Origin: Acidobacteriota bacterium
Lineage (GTDB): Bacteria > Acidobacteriota > Blastocatellia > Pyrinomonadales > Pyrinomonadaceae
Direction: 5' to 3'
NCBI GenBank assembly: GCA_003222935.1
Contig: QHXL01000267.1
Location: 1 to 6,051 of the forward strand
DNA length: 6,051 bases
This document shows, one piece after another, positions 1 through 6,050 of this stretch (positions within the stretch are counted from its first letter, which is position 1; every line of letters begins with the position of its first letter). The position numbers and the translations under genes are program-made. Below the pieces are notes generated by a model. That model searched no databases, was not told where the DNA came from, and worked only from the letters and a program-made list of their open reading frames with translations.

Positions 1-2
1 AA

Positions 3-401
3 CAATACCTCCGCAGTCTCGGCGTAACTCGACAGAAATCAGCCTACCTGGTTCACCTCTCCGGGTTAATCCTTGAGGGAGATTTAAACCTGGCCAGGCT
101 GTCACGCCTGACTGATCACGATGCAAGATTGTCGCTAATGCGTGTTAAAGGGATCGGGTCGTGGAGTGCGGATGTTTATCTTCTGATGGCCATGCGACGC
201 GCCGACGTATGGCCCGCCGGAGATCTGGCGTTGGCCGTCGCGGCAAAGGACCTGTGGGATTTGGAAAAGAGACCGTCGCCGGAGGAACTCGAACTAATGG
301 CTGAAAAGTGGCGACCGAATCGAGCCGTAGCCGCCAGGATGCTCTGGCAATACTACCTCGCAAAGCAAGCACGTCGTAAGGCGGTTACTTTGAAATCGTA
401 G
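3..401 (+). CDS. DNA-3-methyladenine glycosylase (AlkA/HhH-GPD family), C-terminal part, 5'-truncated
   Basis: Base-excision repair enzyme that removes alkylated purines from DNA in the cytoplasm. The reading frame is open to the left edge, and 132 residues plus the stop TAG are visible, so the TTG at 129 is internal and not a start. Visible residues 48-56 (VKGIGSWSA) are the helix-hairpin-helix loop. They are followed by the Gly/Pro-Asp region (WPAGDLAL), where Asp74 of the visible part aligns with the catalytic aspartate of the HhH-GPD superfamily (Asp238 in E. coli AlkA). The upstream segment (LGVTRQKSAYL) matches the usual 'G(L/I)..RK..YL' helix of AlkA-like enzymes. E. coli AlkA has 282 residues, so about half is missing to the left. 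The 3' end overlaps the end of the convergent ligase gene by 17 bases. The family call is firm; the exact substrate range (3-methyladenine only or broader) cannot be judged. Confidence 0.9.
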   Translation, partial: QYLRSLGVTRQKSAYLVHLSGLILEGDLNLARLSRLTDHDARLSLMRVKGIGSWSADVYLLMAMRRADVWPAGDLALAVAAKDLWDLEKRPSPEELELMAEKWRPNRAVAARMLWQYYLAKQARRKAVTLKS

Positions 402-1545
402 AGGATATGGTTTGCGGGCTTGGCACACTGAAGTCGGTTGTCGTCGGGACGTTCTCCAGAGTAAGGATCATCAAATCATCCACGACAGCTTTGAGGTCAT
501 TTGTCTCTCGATAGACTTGAAGTTGACGCTCGGCGGAAGTTCCGCGCTCTAGAATGGTGTGAACATGCTCGATCTCTTTTCGAGATCCAAGTTCGTCGAC
601 TACGTCGTCAACAAACTCGAGTAGCTCAAGCACGAGATCACGAACCGGAACCTCTTTTTGTTTTCCAAAGTCGATCATCTTCCCTTCCAGACCGTAACGA
701 ACTGCACGCCACTTATTTTCCTGGATCAACATGCGACGATAAAGTCTGAAGCCGAGATTTCTGTCGATCAAACTGTTCAGCTTGGCGACGATTGCCTGGA
801 AGAGTGCTGCTATAGCGAGCGTGTCGTCGACGCGTGTCGGGATGTCGCAGACGCGAAACTCAAGGGTTGGAAAATACGGATGGGGGCGGATGTCCCACCA
901 GATTTTCTTGCCGTCGTTGATGCAATTCGTTTTGACCAGGAGCTCGACGTACCGTTCAAAGTTAGCGTACGAATCGAAGTGATCCGGGATATCAGTACGC
1001 GGAAACTGCTTGAACACTTCCGTGCGATACGACTTCAGACCGGTATTGTGGCCCATCCAAAATGGTGACGACGTGGAGAGTGCCAGTATGTGAGGCAGGA
1101 AGTAACGCGCGGCGTTCATGATGTGAATCGCTCGTTCGCGATCAGCCATTCCAACGTGAACGTGGAGTCCGAAGATCAGCAGAGAGCGTGCTACTGTCTG
1201 GAGTTCCTGGACGAGCAACTCGTACCGCTCATCCTCGAATATCTTCTGATCCTGCCAACGCGATATAGGGTGAGTAGATGCGGCGACAATTCCGAGACCA
1301 TTCTTTTTTGCCAGCCCGGCGATGATACTGCGGAGCCGTGTTATATCCGTTCGAGCCTCTTGAATGTTCTTACAAATCCCGGTACCCACTTCGATCATCG
1401 ACTGGATCATCTCGGGCTTGATCTGCTCACCAAGCAGCATCTTGCCTTCTTCAAGTATCTCAGCGACGTGTGATTTTAGTTCTCGCGATTGCGGATCGAC
1501 GATTTGGAACTCTTCTTCGATTCCAAGTGTGAATTGATCGAACAT
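385..1545 (-). CDS. Carboxylate-amine ligase, GCS2/YbdK type (glutamate-cysteine ligase family 2)
   Basis: 386-residue cytoplasmic enzyme of the GCS2 family, which joins a carboxylate (classically the gamma-carboxyl of glutamate) to an amine using ATP. YbdK members have weak glutamate-cysteine ligase activity and mostly unknown true substrates. Visible marks: GIEEEF at residues 8-13 (metal/ATP-binding acidic strand), GLHVHVGM at 126-133, SSPFWMG at 159-165, WWDIRPHP at 216-223, LEFRVCD at 228-234, and the C-terminal stretch GTSAERQLQVYRE (335-347) typical of YbdK-like proteins. Length is close to E. coli YbdK (372). ATG 1545 was chosen over GTG 1551 because GAGGA (1559-1555) sits 9 bases from the ATG but only 3 from the GTG. 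The gene is the last one of the minus-strand series, 82 bases after the 173-residue protein gene. Substrate unknown; a role with the nearby ATP-grasp protein is only an inference. Confidence 0.92.
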   Translation of the reverse strand: MFDQFTLGIEEEFQIVDPQSRELKSHVAEILEEGKMLLGEQIKPEMIQSMIEVGTGICKNIQEARTDITRLRSIIAGLAKKNGLGIVAASTHPISRWQDQKIFEDERYELLVQELQTVARSLLIFGLHVHVGMADRERAIHIMNAARYFLPHILALSTSSPFWMGHNTGLKSYRTEVFKQFPRTDIPDHFDSYANFERYVELLVKTNCINDGKKIWWDIRPHPYFPTLEFRVCDIPTRVDDTLAIAALFQAIVAKLNSLIDRNLGFRLYRRMLIQENKWRAVRYGLEGKMIDFGKQKEVPVRDLVLELLEFVDDVVDELGSRKEIEHVHTILERGTSAERQLQVYRETNDLKAVVDDLMILTLENVPTTTDFSVPSPQTISSTISK

Positions 1546-1554
1546 TTGCACCGT

Positions 1555-1559
1555 TCCTC
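1555..1559 (-). promoter_or_regulatory. Ribosome binding site of the carboxylate-amine ligase
   Basis: GAGGA read on the minus strand, 9 bases before ATG 1545 and only 3 bases before GTG 1551. The spacing decides in favour of the ATG as start codon. Confidence 0.6.
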
Positions 1560-1565
1560 ATTCAC

Positions 1566-1590
1566 CTGGATTGAAACCACTTCAATCCGG
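1566..1590 (-). promoter_or_regulatory. Short perfect hairpin in the leader of the carboxylate-amine ligase gene
   Basis: GGATTGAA (1568-1575) and TTCAATCC (1581-1588) are exact reverse complements around a 5-base loop. The stem can be lengthened by a wobble pair and a C-G pair to 1566-1590. It lies between the stop of the 173-residue protein gene (1628) and the ribosome binding site at 1559-1555. No run of T follows the stem on either strand, so it does not look like an intrinsic terminator. It may be an operator or a structure in the mRNA leader, or chance; the function is not shown by sequence. Confidence 0.4.
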
Positions 1591-1627
1591 AGAATCATCC
1601 TGCTCGGATATGTTGCCAAGTCAGTTT

Positions 1628-2149
1628 CTAACTCTTAAAAACTTTCGCAATCATTCGCCAGTCAGGCTTTACCCCGCCCATAAACTCGTGGCGAAAATGC
1701 TTCATTGCACTTCGGGGCGAATGCACCGGGCTGTAAAGGTCGAAATGAACATACCAGATACGTGGTTCACCTTCCTGAAACAAGAAATGCAAAATTGCGC
1801 TCTCGGTTTGTTTCTCGTAAAAGCCGCCCGCCGTATCTTTATGATTTGCAAATCGCTGCGTGAAGTCTTTGCGCCGCTTTAAAGTCGATTCAATCATCGG
1901 CCAGGCAAAGAATTGAAGACCGACCCCGCCTTCGCCGTAAACATTCGTTACCTGCCTTACTAAGTGCCACAGTCCTTTTTCGTTTATCCGACGCTGAAGC
2001 AGCAATAACGCTTGTTGTTTATCTACTTGTAAGCTGTCAAATGCGGCCGCATCACTTTGGGCACCCCAAAGTCCCGCAAGTTTTCCGGCCAAAGACTCAC
2101 GTAGAGTTCCACTCAGCTCAAACCAGGTTAGCAGCTGCTGATCACTCAT
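1628..2149 (-). CDS. Hypothetical protein, 173 residues, translationally coupled to the PilZ gene
   Basis: I do not recognise this protein. It has 173 residues, no signal peptide and no membrane segment, so it is probably cytoplasmic. The N-terminal part (about 1-65) is predicted to be mainly helical and rich in Leu, Gln and Ala. The C-terminal half is rich in aromatic residues, His and basic residues (FFAWPMIESTLKRRKDF around 80-96, IWYVHFDLYSPVHSP around 131-145, HFRHEF at 151-156). The His residues are spread without a known metal motif. Its ATG overlaps the TGA of the PilZ gene in the arrangement ATGA (2149-2146), and no good Shine-Dalgarno sequence of its own precedes it. Translation is therefore probably coupled to PilZ, which suggests the two proteins act together, for example as a partner or output of the c-di-GMP receptor (inference). 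The frame is long and uninterrupted, and the coupling supports a real gene. Confidence 0.8.
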   Translation of the reverse strand: MSDQQLLTWFELSGTLRESLAGKLAGLWGAQSDAAAFDSLQVDKQQALLLLQRRINEKGLWHLVRQVTNVYGEGGVGLQFFAWPMIESTLKRRKDFTQRFANHKDTAGGFYEKQTESAILHFLFQEGEPRIWYVHFDLYSPVHSPRSAMKHFRHEFMGGVKPDWRMIAKVFKS

Positions 2150-2484
2150 TCGTAATCAACACTTTTCATTTCGGTCTCGAGAAGAGATCGAGCTTCATCC
2201 GAGAGGCCCTGAAATCTCACGCCAACGCCTCGTCCCGGGTTGCTGTAAACAACTTCAGCATTACAAACGACCTGTTTGCCGGGGCCAAATGGAATTCTGA
2301 CCAGCAACAAAGAACCTTCGGGAATTGTCGTTTGGCTGTTCATGTAGAACCCGCCGACACTGATGTCCTTCGTACTGGCCACGCCCGTCGCATCCTTCCC
2401 GTCGAAAAACACGTCGACGATCAGCCGCGAGCGATCAAAAACTCTGCGTTCTTCATGAGAGTCAAAGCCTTCGTCATCAACCAC
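2146..2484 (-). CDS. PilZ domain protein (c-di-GMP receptor)
   Basis: 112-residue single-domain PilZ protein, cytoplasmic, expected to bind the second messenger cyclic di-GMP and pass the signal to a partner. Both binding motifs are present: RxxxR as RVFDR at residues 14-18 and (D/N)xSxxG as DISVGG at 40-45. The domain ends with the usual GVGVRFQGLSDEAR strand and helix (about 86-99). Because both motifs are intact, true c-di-GMP binding is likely. The start is GTG 2484: a strong AAGGAG lies 8 bases upstream, and an in-frame TAA (2499-2497) rules out any farther start. The gene lies 57 bases after the ATP-grasp gene, and its stop overlaps the start of the next gene by 4 bases. There is no output domain in the protein itself, so the effect must come through a partner; the coupled downstream protein is the obvious candidate. 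Confidence 0.92.
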   Translation of the reverse strand: MVDDEGFDSHEERRVFDRSRLIVDVFFDGKDATGVASTKDISVGGFYMNSQTTIPEGSLLLVRIPFGPGKQVVCNAEVVYSNPGRGVGVRFQGLSDEARSLLETEMKSVDYE

Positions 2485-2492
2485 GAAATAAG

Positions 2493-2498
2493 CTCCTT
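2493..2498 (-). promoter_or_regulatory. Ribosome binding site of the PilZ gene
   Basis: AAGGAG on the minus strand, 8 bases before the GTG at 2484, the strongest Shine-Dalgarno sequence I noticed in the window. The overlapping TAA (2499-2497) is in frame with the gene, so the GTG start is fixed. Confidence 0.75.
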
Positions 2499-2541
2499 AG
2501 GGGGATCTAAGAAAAACCGGTAAGAATTGTACCTGTTTCCG

Positions 2542-3894
2542 CTACTTTTTGCTGATGATGTAGGTTGGCACCATTCCGCCCCCCGAACTGACATTGGCTA
2601 GTTCGGTGTAAGACAGGCGAGTAAACGCTGAGCCAACTCGACCGTTGAATAGTAACGGGTCTAAATCAACGAGCTGTTCCGCAAACTCGATTTTCCCGTC
2701 CTCAGTTAATGCCGGAAAGGTTTCCCGCGCCGTAGGCACACGCTCCTGGACCAGATAGTCGCCGTTGGCTACTGCCTTTTCCAGCGCTGCCTGCCAGGCA
2801 CTTGCCTCTGCATTCCAGCCAATGGTAATTCCATGACCGCCGTAGTCATCGTTTGGTTTGAGCACCAGACGTTCACTGTTCTTCAGCACAAACTCCAGCA
2901 GATCAACTTCATCGCCTTTGTATTCAGTTCGCTCGCTTCTTACCACTCGAGTCCACGGTACATGCGCCTTGATTGCTTCCAACTCAGTCGGTGAAAACAG
3001 GGCGGCGCGTTTGTTGTCGGTCAGGACTGCAAAGAGCGCTTTTTTGTGAATCAGTTTCGATCGAAAGCTGTTCACCATACAGATCGCATGCGCCTTGTAA
3101 GCGTCGAGGAGAGCCGGATAGTCTTCTATTATCGGCAAGTATTCGTTCACAAGCAGTCGCTTGTAGACGATGTCGATCTTGAAACCGTCAACGCTCAACG
3201 TGTTGTCTTGGAATTCAAGTTGTTGGGGTGTACAGATAACCGAAGGATAACCCGCCCGTTCGAAGAATTCCCTGAACAGTTCAAACTCTTTAACTGTAGG
3301 GACGTCAGGAAGATCGACAATGGCGATGTGTGGTGGATGCTCGGGCTTCTTACCCAGGTATTCTTCGTGCGACTTAAGTAAAACATCGAGCATGTATTGG
3401 CTGCCGTACATTGCTCTGACGTTGTATTCAGTAGCGAAGGCCTTCATTACCGGCAATGACGAGAAGATGTCGTACGCCGCATCTGCATAGGCAATTCCCG
3501 CCGGACTCTCACCGTTGAGCTCGACAAAACTGTAAGCCGATTTGGTTAGGAAAGAATCAAGCCGAGCAGTCGGGGATACCGCGGAGTAACCTGGATCAAT
3601 CGCCACGAGTTCGCGCTCAACCGCGCTAAGCCCAAGGTCGTCGACGATTGTGTTGTCGTGAATAGCTGCGTCTTTGACTTTTTGAATGGCCGACCAGACT
3701 GTCTCACAGATAGTTGTAATTCGAGCGAAGTCGGTTTCGGACACGAAGTGGGGTCGTAGATATGGTGACAAGCGACGACCGCCAAAGATCAGTCTGGCGT
3801 TTTCCAGGCCTTGATCGAGTAGCGTAACCGAATCATCAGCGAGTTTTTGATCGGCAAGAAGATCGTGATAACGAGCGACGGCCTCGGGGAACAT
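2542..3894 (-). CDS. Circularly permuted ATP-grasp family protein (probable carboxylate-amine/peptide ligase)
   Basis: 450-residue cytoplasmic protein of the circularly permuted ATP-grasp group, related in layout to glutathionylspermidine synthase-like ligases, which activate a carboxylate as acyl phosphate and couple it to an amine. Visible marks in order: RLDSF at 111-115 and ELNGESPAG at 125-133 (a strand/loop typical of the family); DIVYKR at 241-246; NSFRSKLIHKKA at 275-286; LKPNDDYGGHG at 345-355, with the ATP-binding Lys346 and glycine-rich loop; VQERV at 382-386; and near the end FTRLS (424-428) and NVSSGGGMVPT (434-444), the usual closing motif. The key residues look intact, so it is probably active. 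ATG 3894 is the only reasonable start; an AGGA lies 15 bases upstream, which is a rather long spacing. It follows the PDZ gene after 193 bases and precedes PilZ by 57 bases. The substrate is unknown. Confidence 0.88.
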   Translation of the reverse strand: MFPEAVARYHDLLADQKLADDSVTLLDQGLENARLIFGGRRLSPYLRPHFVSETDFARITTICETVWSAIQKVKDAAIHDNTIVDDLGLSAVERELVAIDPGYSAVSPTARLDSFLTKSAYSFVELNGESPAGIAYADAAYDIFSSLPVMKAFATEYNVRAMYGSQYMLDVLLKSHEEYLGKKPEHPPHIAIVDLPDVPTVKEFELFREFFERAGYPSVICTPQQLEFQDNTLSVDGFKIDIVYKRLLVNEYLPIIEDYPALLDAYKAHAICMVNSFRSKLIHKKALFAVLTDNKRAALFSPTELEAIKAHVPWTRVVRSERTEYKGDEVDLLEFVLKNSERLVLKPNDDYGGHGITIGWNAEASAWQAALEKAVANGDYLVQERVPTARETFPALTEDGKIEFAEQLVDLDPLLFNGRVGSAFTRLSYTELANVSSGGGMVPTYIISKK

Positions 3895-3985
3895 AAGACG
3901 GTGTGGAGTTCCTTTTTCTGAACTGAGTAATGAGGCTTCAGGGTAGCACAGAATCGACGAATGGGATCTTTGGACTTGGAACTAG

Positions 3986-4082
3986 ATTGCCGATTTCCAA
4001 TTGCCGAATGCCGATTTGTCGTGCTCGGCAATACTTGCGATCGAAAATTTCATTTGGCAATTGCCAATTGGAAATCGGCAAT
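3986..4082. repeat. Degenerate heptamer repeat arranged as a hyphenated inverted repeat
   Basis: Two 18-base arms (3986-4003 and 4065-4082) are exact reverse complements, separated by 61 bases. Each arm region is built from 7-base units. From 3986: ATTGCCG, ATTTCCA, ATTGCCG, AATGCCG, ATTTGTC. From 4082 read on the minus strand: ATTGCCG, ATTTCCA, ATTGGCA, ATTGCCA, then decayed copies. The 7-base phase is confirmed by identical words 14 and 21 bases apart. It fills most of the gap between the PDZ stop (4088) and the ATP-grasp gene. Short ORFs across it give peptides such as SAIGNRQS, the kind of spurious translation such repeats produce. It may be a dispersed non-coding repeat of this genome, and could fold in the transcript after the PDZ stop; the function is unknown. 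Confidence 0.75.
4054..4067. repeat. 14-base perfect palindrome inside the heptamer repeat
   Basis: TTGGCAATTGCCAA reads the same on both strands. It arises from two neighbouring heptamers (ATTGGCA and ATTGCCA on the minus strand) of opposite orientation, and overlaps the right arm of the longer inverted repeat by three bases. It could be a protein-binding site or simply a by-product of the repeat. Confidence 0.6.
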
Positions 4083-4087
4083 GAAAA

Positions 4088-5716
4088 TCAATCTTTCTTC
4101 TCTTCCCTAATCTTGAGTTCCACTTCAATCTTCTTTTTCTTCCGGATGATTTCGAAAGTTGAAGTCGAGGCATGGGTCAGGTTCGAAAAGTTCGACATAC
4201 CGTTAGCCGACAACGTCTTGCCATCGATTGTCTGAATGACATCGCCTGGTTGTAGTCCCGCTTCGAAACCGGGTCCGGCGGGATCTACGTAAACGACCAG
4301 TAAGCCTGACACCGCGCCCAGCTTTAAAGCGACCGCGGGTTTCAGCGCGACTGTTTCAATCCCTTGCGATAGTAGGTATGGCGCATGAACTGAATTTGGC
4401 AGATCAAAAGCTATTGTCGTGTCGAGCAAACCACTCAGCTCGACGTTCACTGCTTCTTCAGCGATTCGGTCAGGACGTGCGAGAGTGAAAGTAACCGAGG
4501 TTTTCGGACCTGCTTGATCGAGCATCCAGGAAAAGTCGTCAGCATTCTCAACCACGTCATTGTTGACCTTGAGAATAACGTCGCCTGCTCGCAACGACGC
4601 GAAAGCAGCTGGACTGTCGGCCGCAATTGAAGTGAGCAGTATCCCCCGATGACGTTCGACTAGATTGCTGGCACGATCGCGCTTCCATCCAAGATTTCTA
4701 AACTGTTCTATATCGAGTTGGGATACTGGTTCACCTTTCACTCCTAACCATGCGCGGGGGACGCTTGCCTGCTCATCCAACACACGCTTAACAGCTCGAC
4801 GAACAAGCCCGGACGGCAGGATGCTGGCTTCCGATCCCTTAATTGAGTCGACAATCCCGATAGTCTCACCGGCTTCGTTGACTGCCACTCCGCCAATGTT
4901 CGCGACAGACAATCGAGGAGATCGCACGGTAAAGCGAGAAATGCCGCCGCCTGTCGGCGCCTTCTTCACCGAGAGTACAGTTCCATTCCTGGCCCCCATC
5001 CGCACGTACAATCCATTACGAGCAAAGGCCGGTGTGGTTGCAGCGCGTTCTGGTCCAAAGACTCGAATCCTTTGTCCGACGCTAACCGCTTCGCCCGGGG
5101 CGCCATCGTTTAATGAAAGAGTCGGGTCGGCAATCCGAAGCACTGAAAGACCGGTTGCAGCGTCAAGCCCAATGTAAGTGGCGTCGTACCGCTTGCCATT
5201 TGAACCAATCACGGTGAGATCGGGTGAACCGAACATGCCCCCACGAAAAGGGAAACTCGTGCGCCATCTAGATCGATTCGTGGGAATAGCAACCACGCTT
5301 GATTTAGCCTTTGGCGCTGTCGGCGCCAGAGGTGGCGGCATGACGGGACCAAACTCAGCTTCAGCTTCAGGCAACCAGGCAACAATCGTTTGACCATCGT
5401 CCATCGCCAGTCCGGCGATGATGTTTGTATGAACGTCGTCATTCAAACTAAATGCTTCGTCGAGATTAGCAATCGCTTCAACCTGATCCTGGGAGCGAAG
5501 CATCATGCGAAACATTTTTAATCCGTTTAGCTTATGAACAATCGTTACAACTTGCGGCGCTTTTGATTGGCCCACAGGCAAGTTTTGACTTGCCTCAACC
5601 GGTTGCGACGGGCTCTTAGGCTGCGGCGGAGTTTGGGCGCGCAGGCTCCCGGAACAGATCATCAGCAAAACTATCGTCAACGTCGTGCTGAGTAATTTGG
5701 GTGATTTAGCGAACAT
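4088..5716 (-). CDS. Secreted HtrA-like protein with two PDZ domains, catalytic triad apparently lost (pseudoprotease)
   Basis: 542-residue exported protein. Residues 1-27 form a signal peptide (Lys near the start, hydrophobic 8-20, probable cleavage after LRA at 27), followed by a Pro/Gln-rich linker (about 29-55). Residues about 56-315 look like a trypsin-like HtrA core. PDZ1 spans about 321-430 (WLGV at 323-326, GILLTSIAADSPA at 358-370, LRAGDVILKVNN at 375-386). PDZ2 spans about 447-536 (VDPAGPGFEAGLQPGDVI at 477-494) and is followed by a Lys-rich tail. In the core, the position of the catalytic Asp (family 'TDLAVL') reads TGLSVL (Gly189), the 'GNSGG' serine motif reads ANIGG (Ile274), and there is no His at all between 96 and 356. 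It is therefore probably a non-catalytic scaffold or chaperone in the periplasm. ATG 5716 was chosen because it begins the signal peptide, has GAGG 10 bases upstream, and lies 13 bases after the upstream stop; the farther TTG 5788 would overlap that gene. Confidence 0.85.
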   Translation of the reverse strand: MFAKSPKLLSTTLTIVLLMICSGSLRAQTPPQPKSPSQPVEASQNLPVGQSKAPQVVTIVHKLNGLKMFRMMLRSQDQVEAIANLDEAFSLNDDVHTNIIAGLAMDDGQTIVAWLPEAEAEFGPVMPPPLAPTAPKAKSSVVAIPTNRSRWRTSFPFRGGMFGSPDLTVIGSNGKRYDATYIGLDAATGLSVLRIADPTLSLNDGAPGEAVSVGQRIRVFGPERAATTPAFARNGLYVRMGARNGTVLSVKKAPTGGGISRFTVRSPRLSVANIGGVAVNEAGETIGIVDSIKGSEASILPSGLVRRAVKRVLDEQASVPRAWLGVKGEPVSQLDIEQFRNLGWKRDRASNLVERHRGILLTSIAADSPAAFASLRAGDVILKVNNDVVENADDFSWMLDQAGPKTSVTFTLARPDRIAEEAVNVELSGLLDTTIAFDLPNSVHAPYLLSQGIETVALKPAVALKLGAVSGLLVVYVDPAGPGFEAGLQPGDVIQTIDGKTLSANGMSNFSNLTHASTSTFEIIRKKKKIEVELKIREEKKD

Positions 5717-5729
5717 TACTCCAGTGCCT

Positions 5730-6050
5730 CTACCAGATGCCTTTCGGTGAAAGTTGATTTGAGACGGGCAGAACACGTTGTGAACCAAAACTCACAGTCG
5801 GAACAGAGATCGTACGCGGATTTCCTCGACCATCAAACAACGACACTTTGAAAGCTTGCGGTGTAGTGTCGACCGGGAAGACCGCTTCGCTTCCATGAAC
5901 TTCCTGGTTGCCGATAACCGTTGCCTGAGTGTTGGCCGAATCCAGGGTCGCTAAACCTTTGCGGCTTTCCCTGGGAGTTCGGACATTCTTAGTTGCTTTC
6001 GGAATGACAGCAGTTTCGACGACCGGCTGGGGCTGCTTTGGTTGCAGCTG
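5730..6050 (-). CDS. Unrecognised protein, C-terminal part only, cut by the right window edge
   Basis: An open frame enters from the right edge and ends with TAG at 5732-5730; 106 residues are visible and no start is in the window. It begins with a Gln/Pro-rich stretch (QLQPKQPQPVV), then a basic segment (TKNVRTPRESRKG), then a probable beta-rich C-terminus (KVSLFDGRGNPRTISVP and VSFGSQRVLPV). I do not recognise a family. Such Pro/Gln linkers are common in exported proteins, so an envelope location is possible but not shown. The stop is 13 bases before the ATG of the PDZ protein gene, so the two are almost certainly co-transcribed and may act together at the envelope. Of the other minus-strand frames, the one starting at 6051 meets a stop soon after the edge. 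Residue composition and the tight gene spacing support a real gene. Confidence 0.7.
   Translation of the reverse strand, partial: QLQPKQPQPVVETAVIPKATKNVRTPRESRKGLATLDSANTQATVIGNQEVHGSEAVFPVDTTPQAFKVSLFDGRGNPRTISVPTVSFGSQRVLPVSNQLSPKGIW

Noticed and set aside
658..1068. 136-residue open frame on the plus strand inside the ligase gene
   Set aside because: It lies antisense to a clearly coding GCS2 gene and the peptide shows no recognisable family; it is a shadow of the ligase codons.
1591..1622. Possible promoter on the minus strand: TTGGCA, 17 bases, then GATTCT, before the ligase gene
   Set aside because: The -10 box matches only three of six consensus positions, so it is too weak to report as a promoter.
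2041..2523. 160-residue open frame on the plus strand
   Set aside because: It runs antisense through both the PilZ gene and the coupled hypothetical gene, which have family motifs, a strong ribosome binding site and a stop/start overlap on the other strand.
2485..2541. Possible -10 box TACAAT and a small ACCGGT-plus-T-run between the ATP-grasp and PilZ genes (minus strand)
   Set aside because: No acceptable -35 box lies at the right distance from TACAAT, and the ACCGGT stem is too short to act as a terminator.
3930..4235. Short open frames on both strands across the gap between the PDZ and ATP-grasp genes
   Set aside because: Their peptides contain NCRMPICR- and SAIGNRQS-like stretches that come from translating the 7-base repeat; they also run into the PDZ or ATP-grasp gene.
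4665..5177. 170-residue open frame on the plus strand
   Set aside because: It is antisense to the HtrA-like core and PDZ1 region; its composition (many Arg, Pro, Ser, Thr) is typical of a reverse-strand shadow.
5650..5660. Cys21 in the PDZ protein signal peptide as a lipoprotein cysteine
   Set aside because: The residues before it are Leu-Met-Ile, which lack the small residue needed at -1 of a lipobox; cleavage after LRA at 27 fits better.
5717..5788. Upstream extension of the PDZ protein from TTG 5788
   Set aside because: It would overlap the end of the upstream gene by 59 bases, puts 24 polar residues before a good signal peptide, and uses a rare start codon; ATG 5716 is better.
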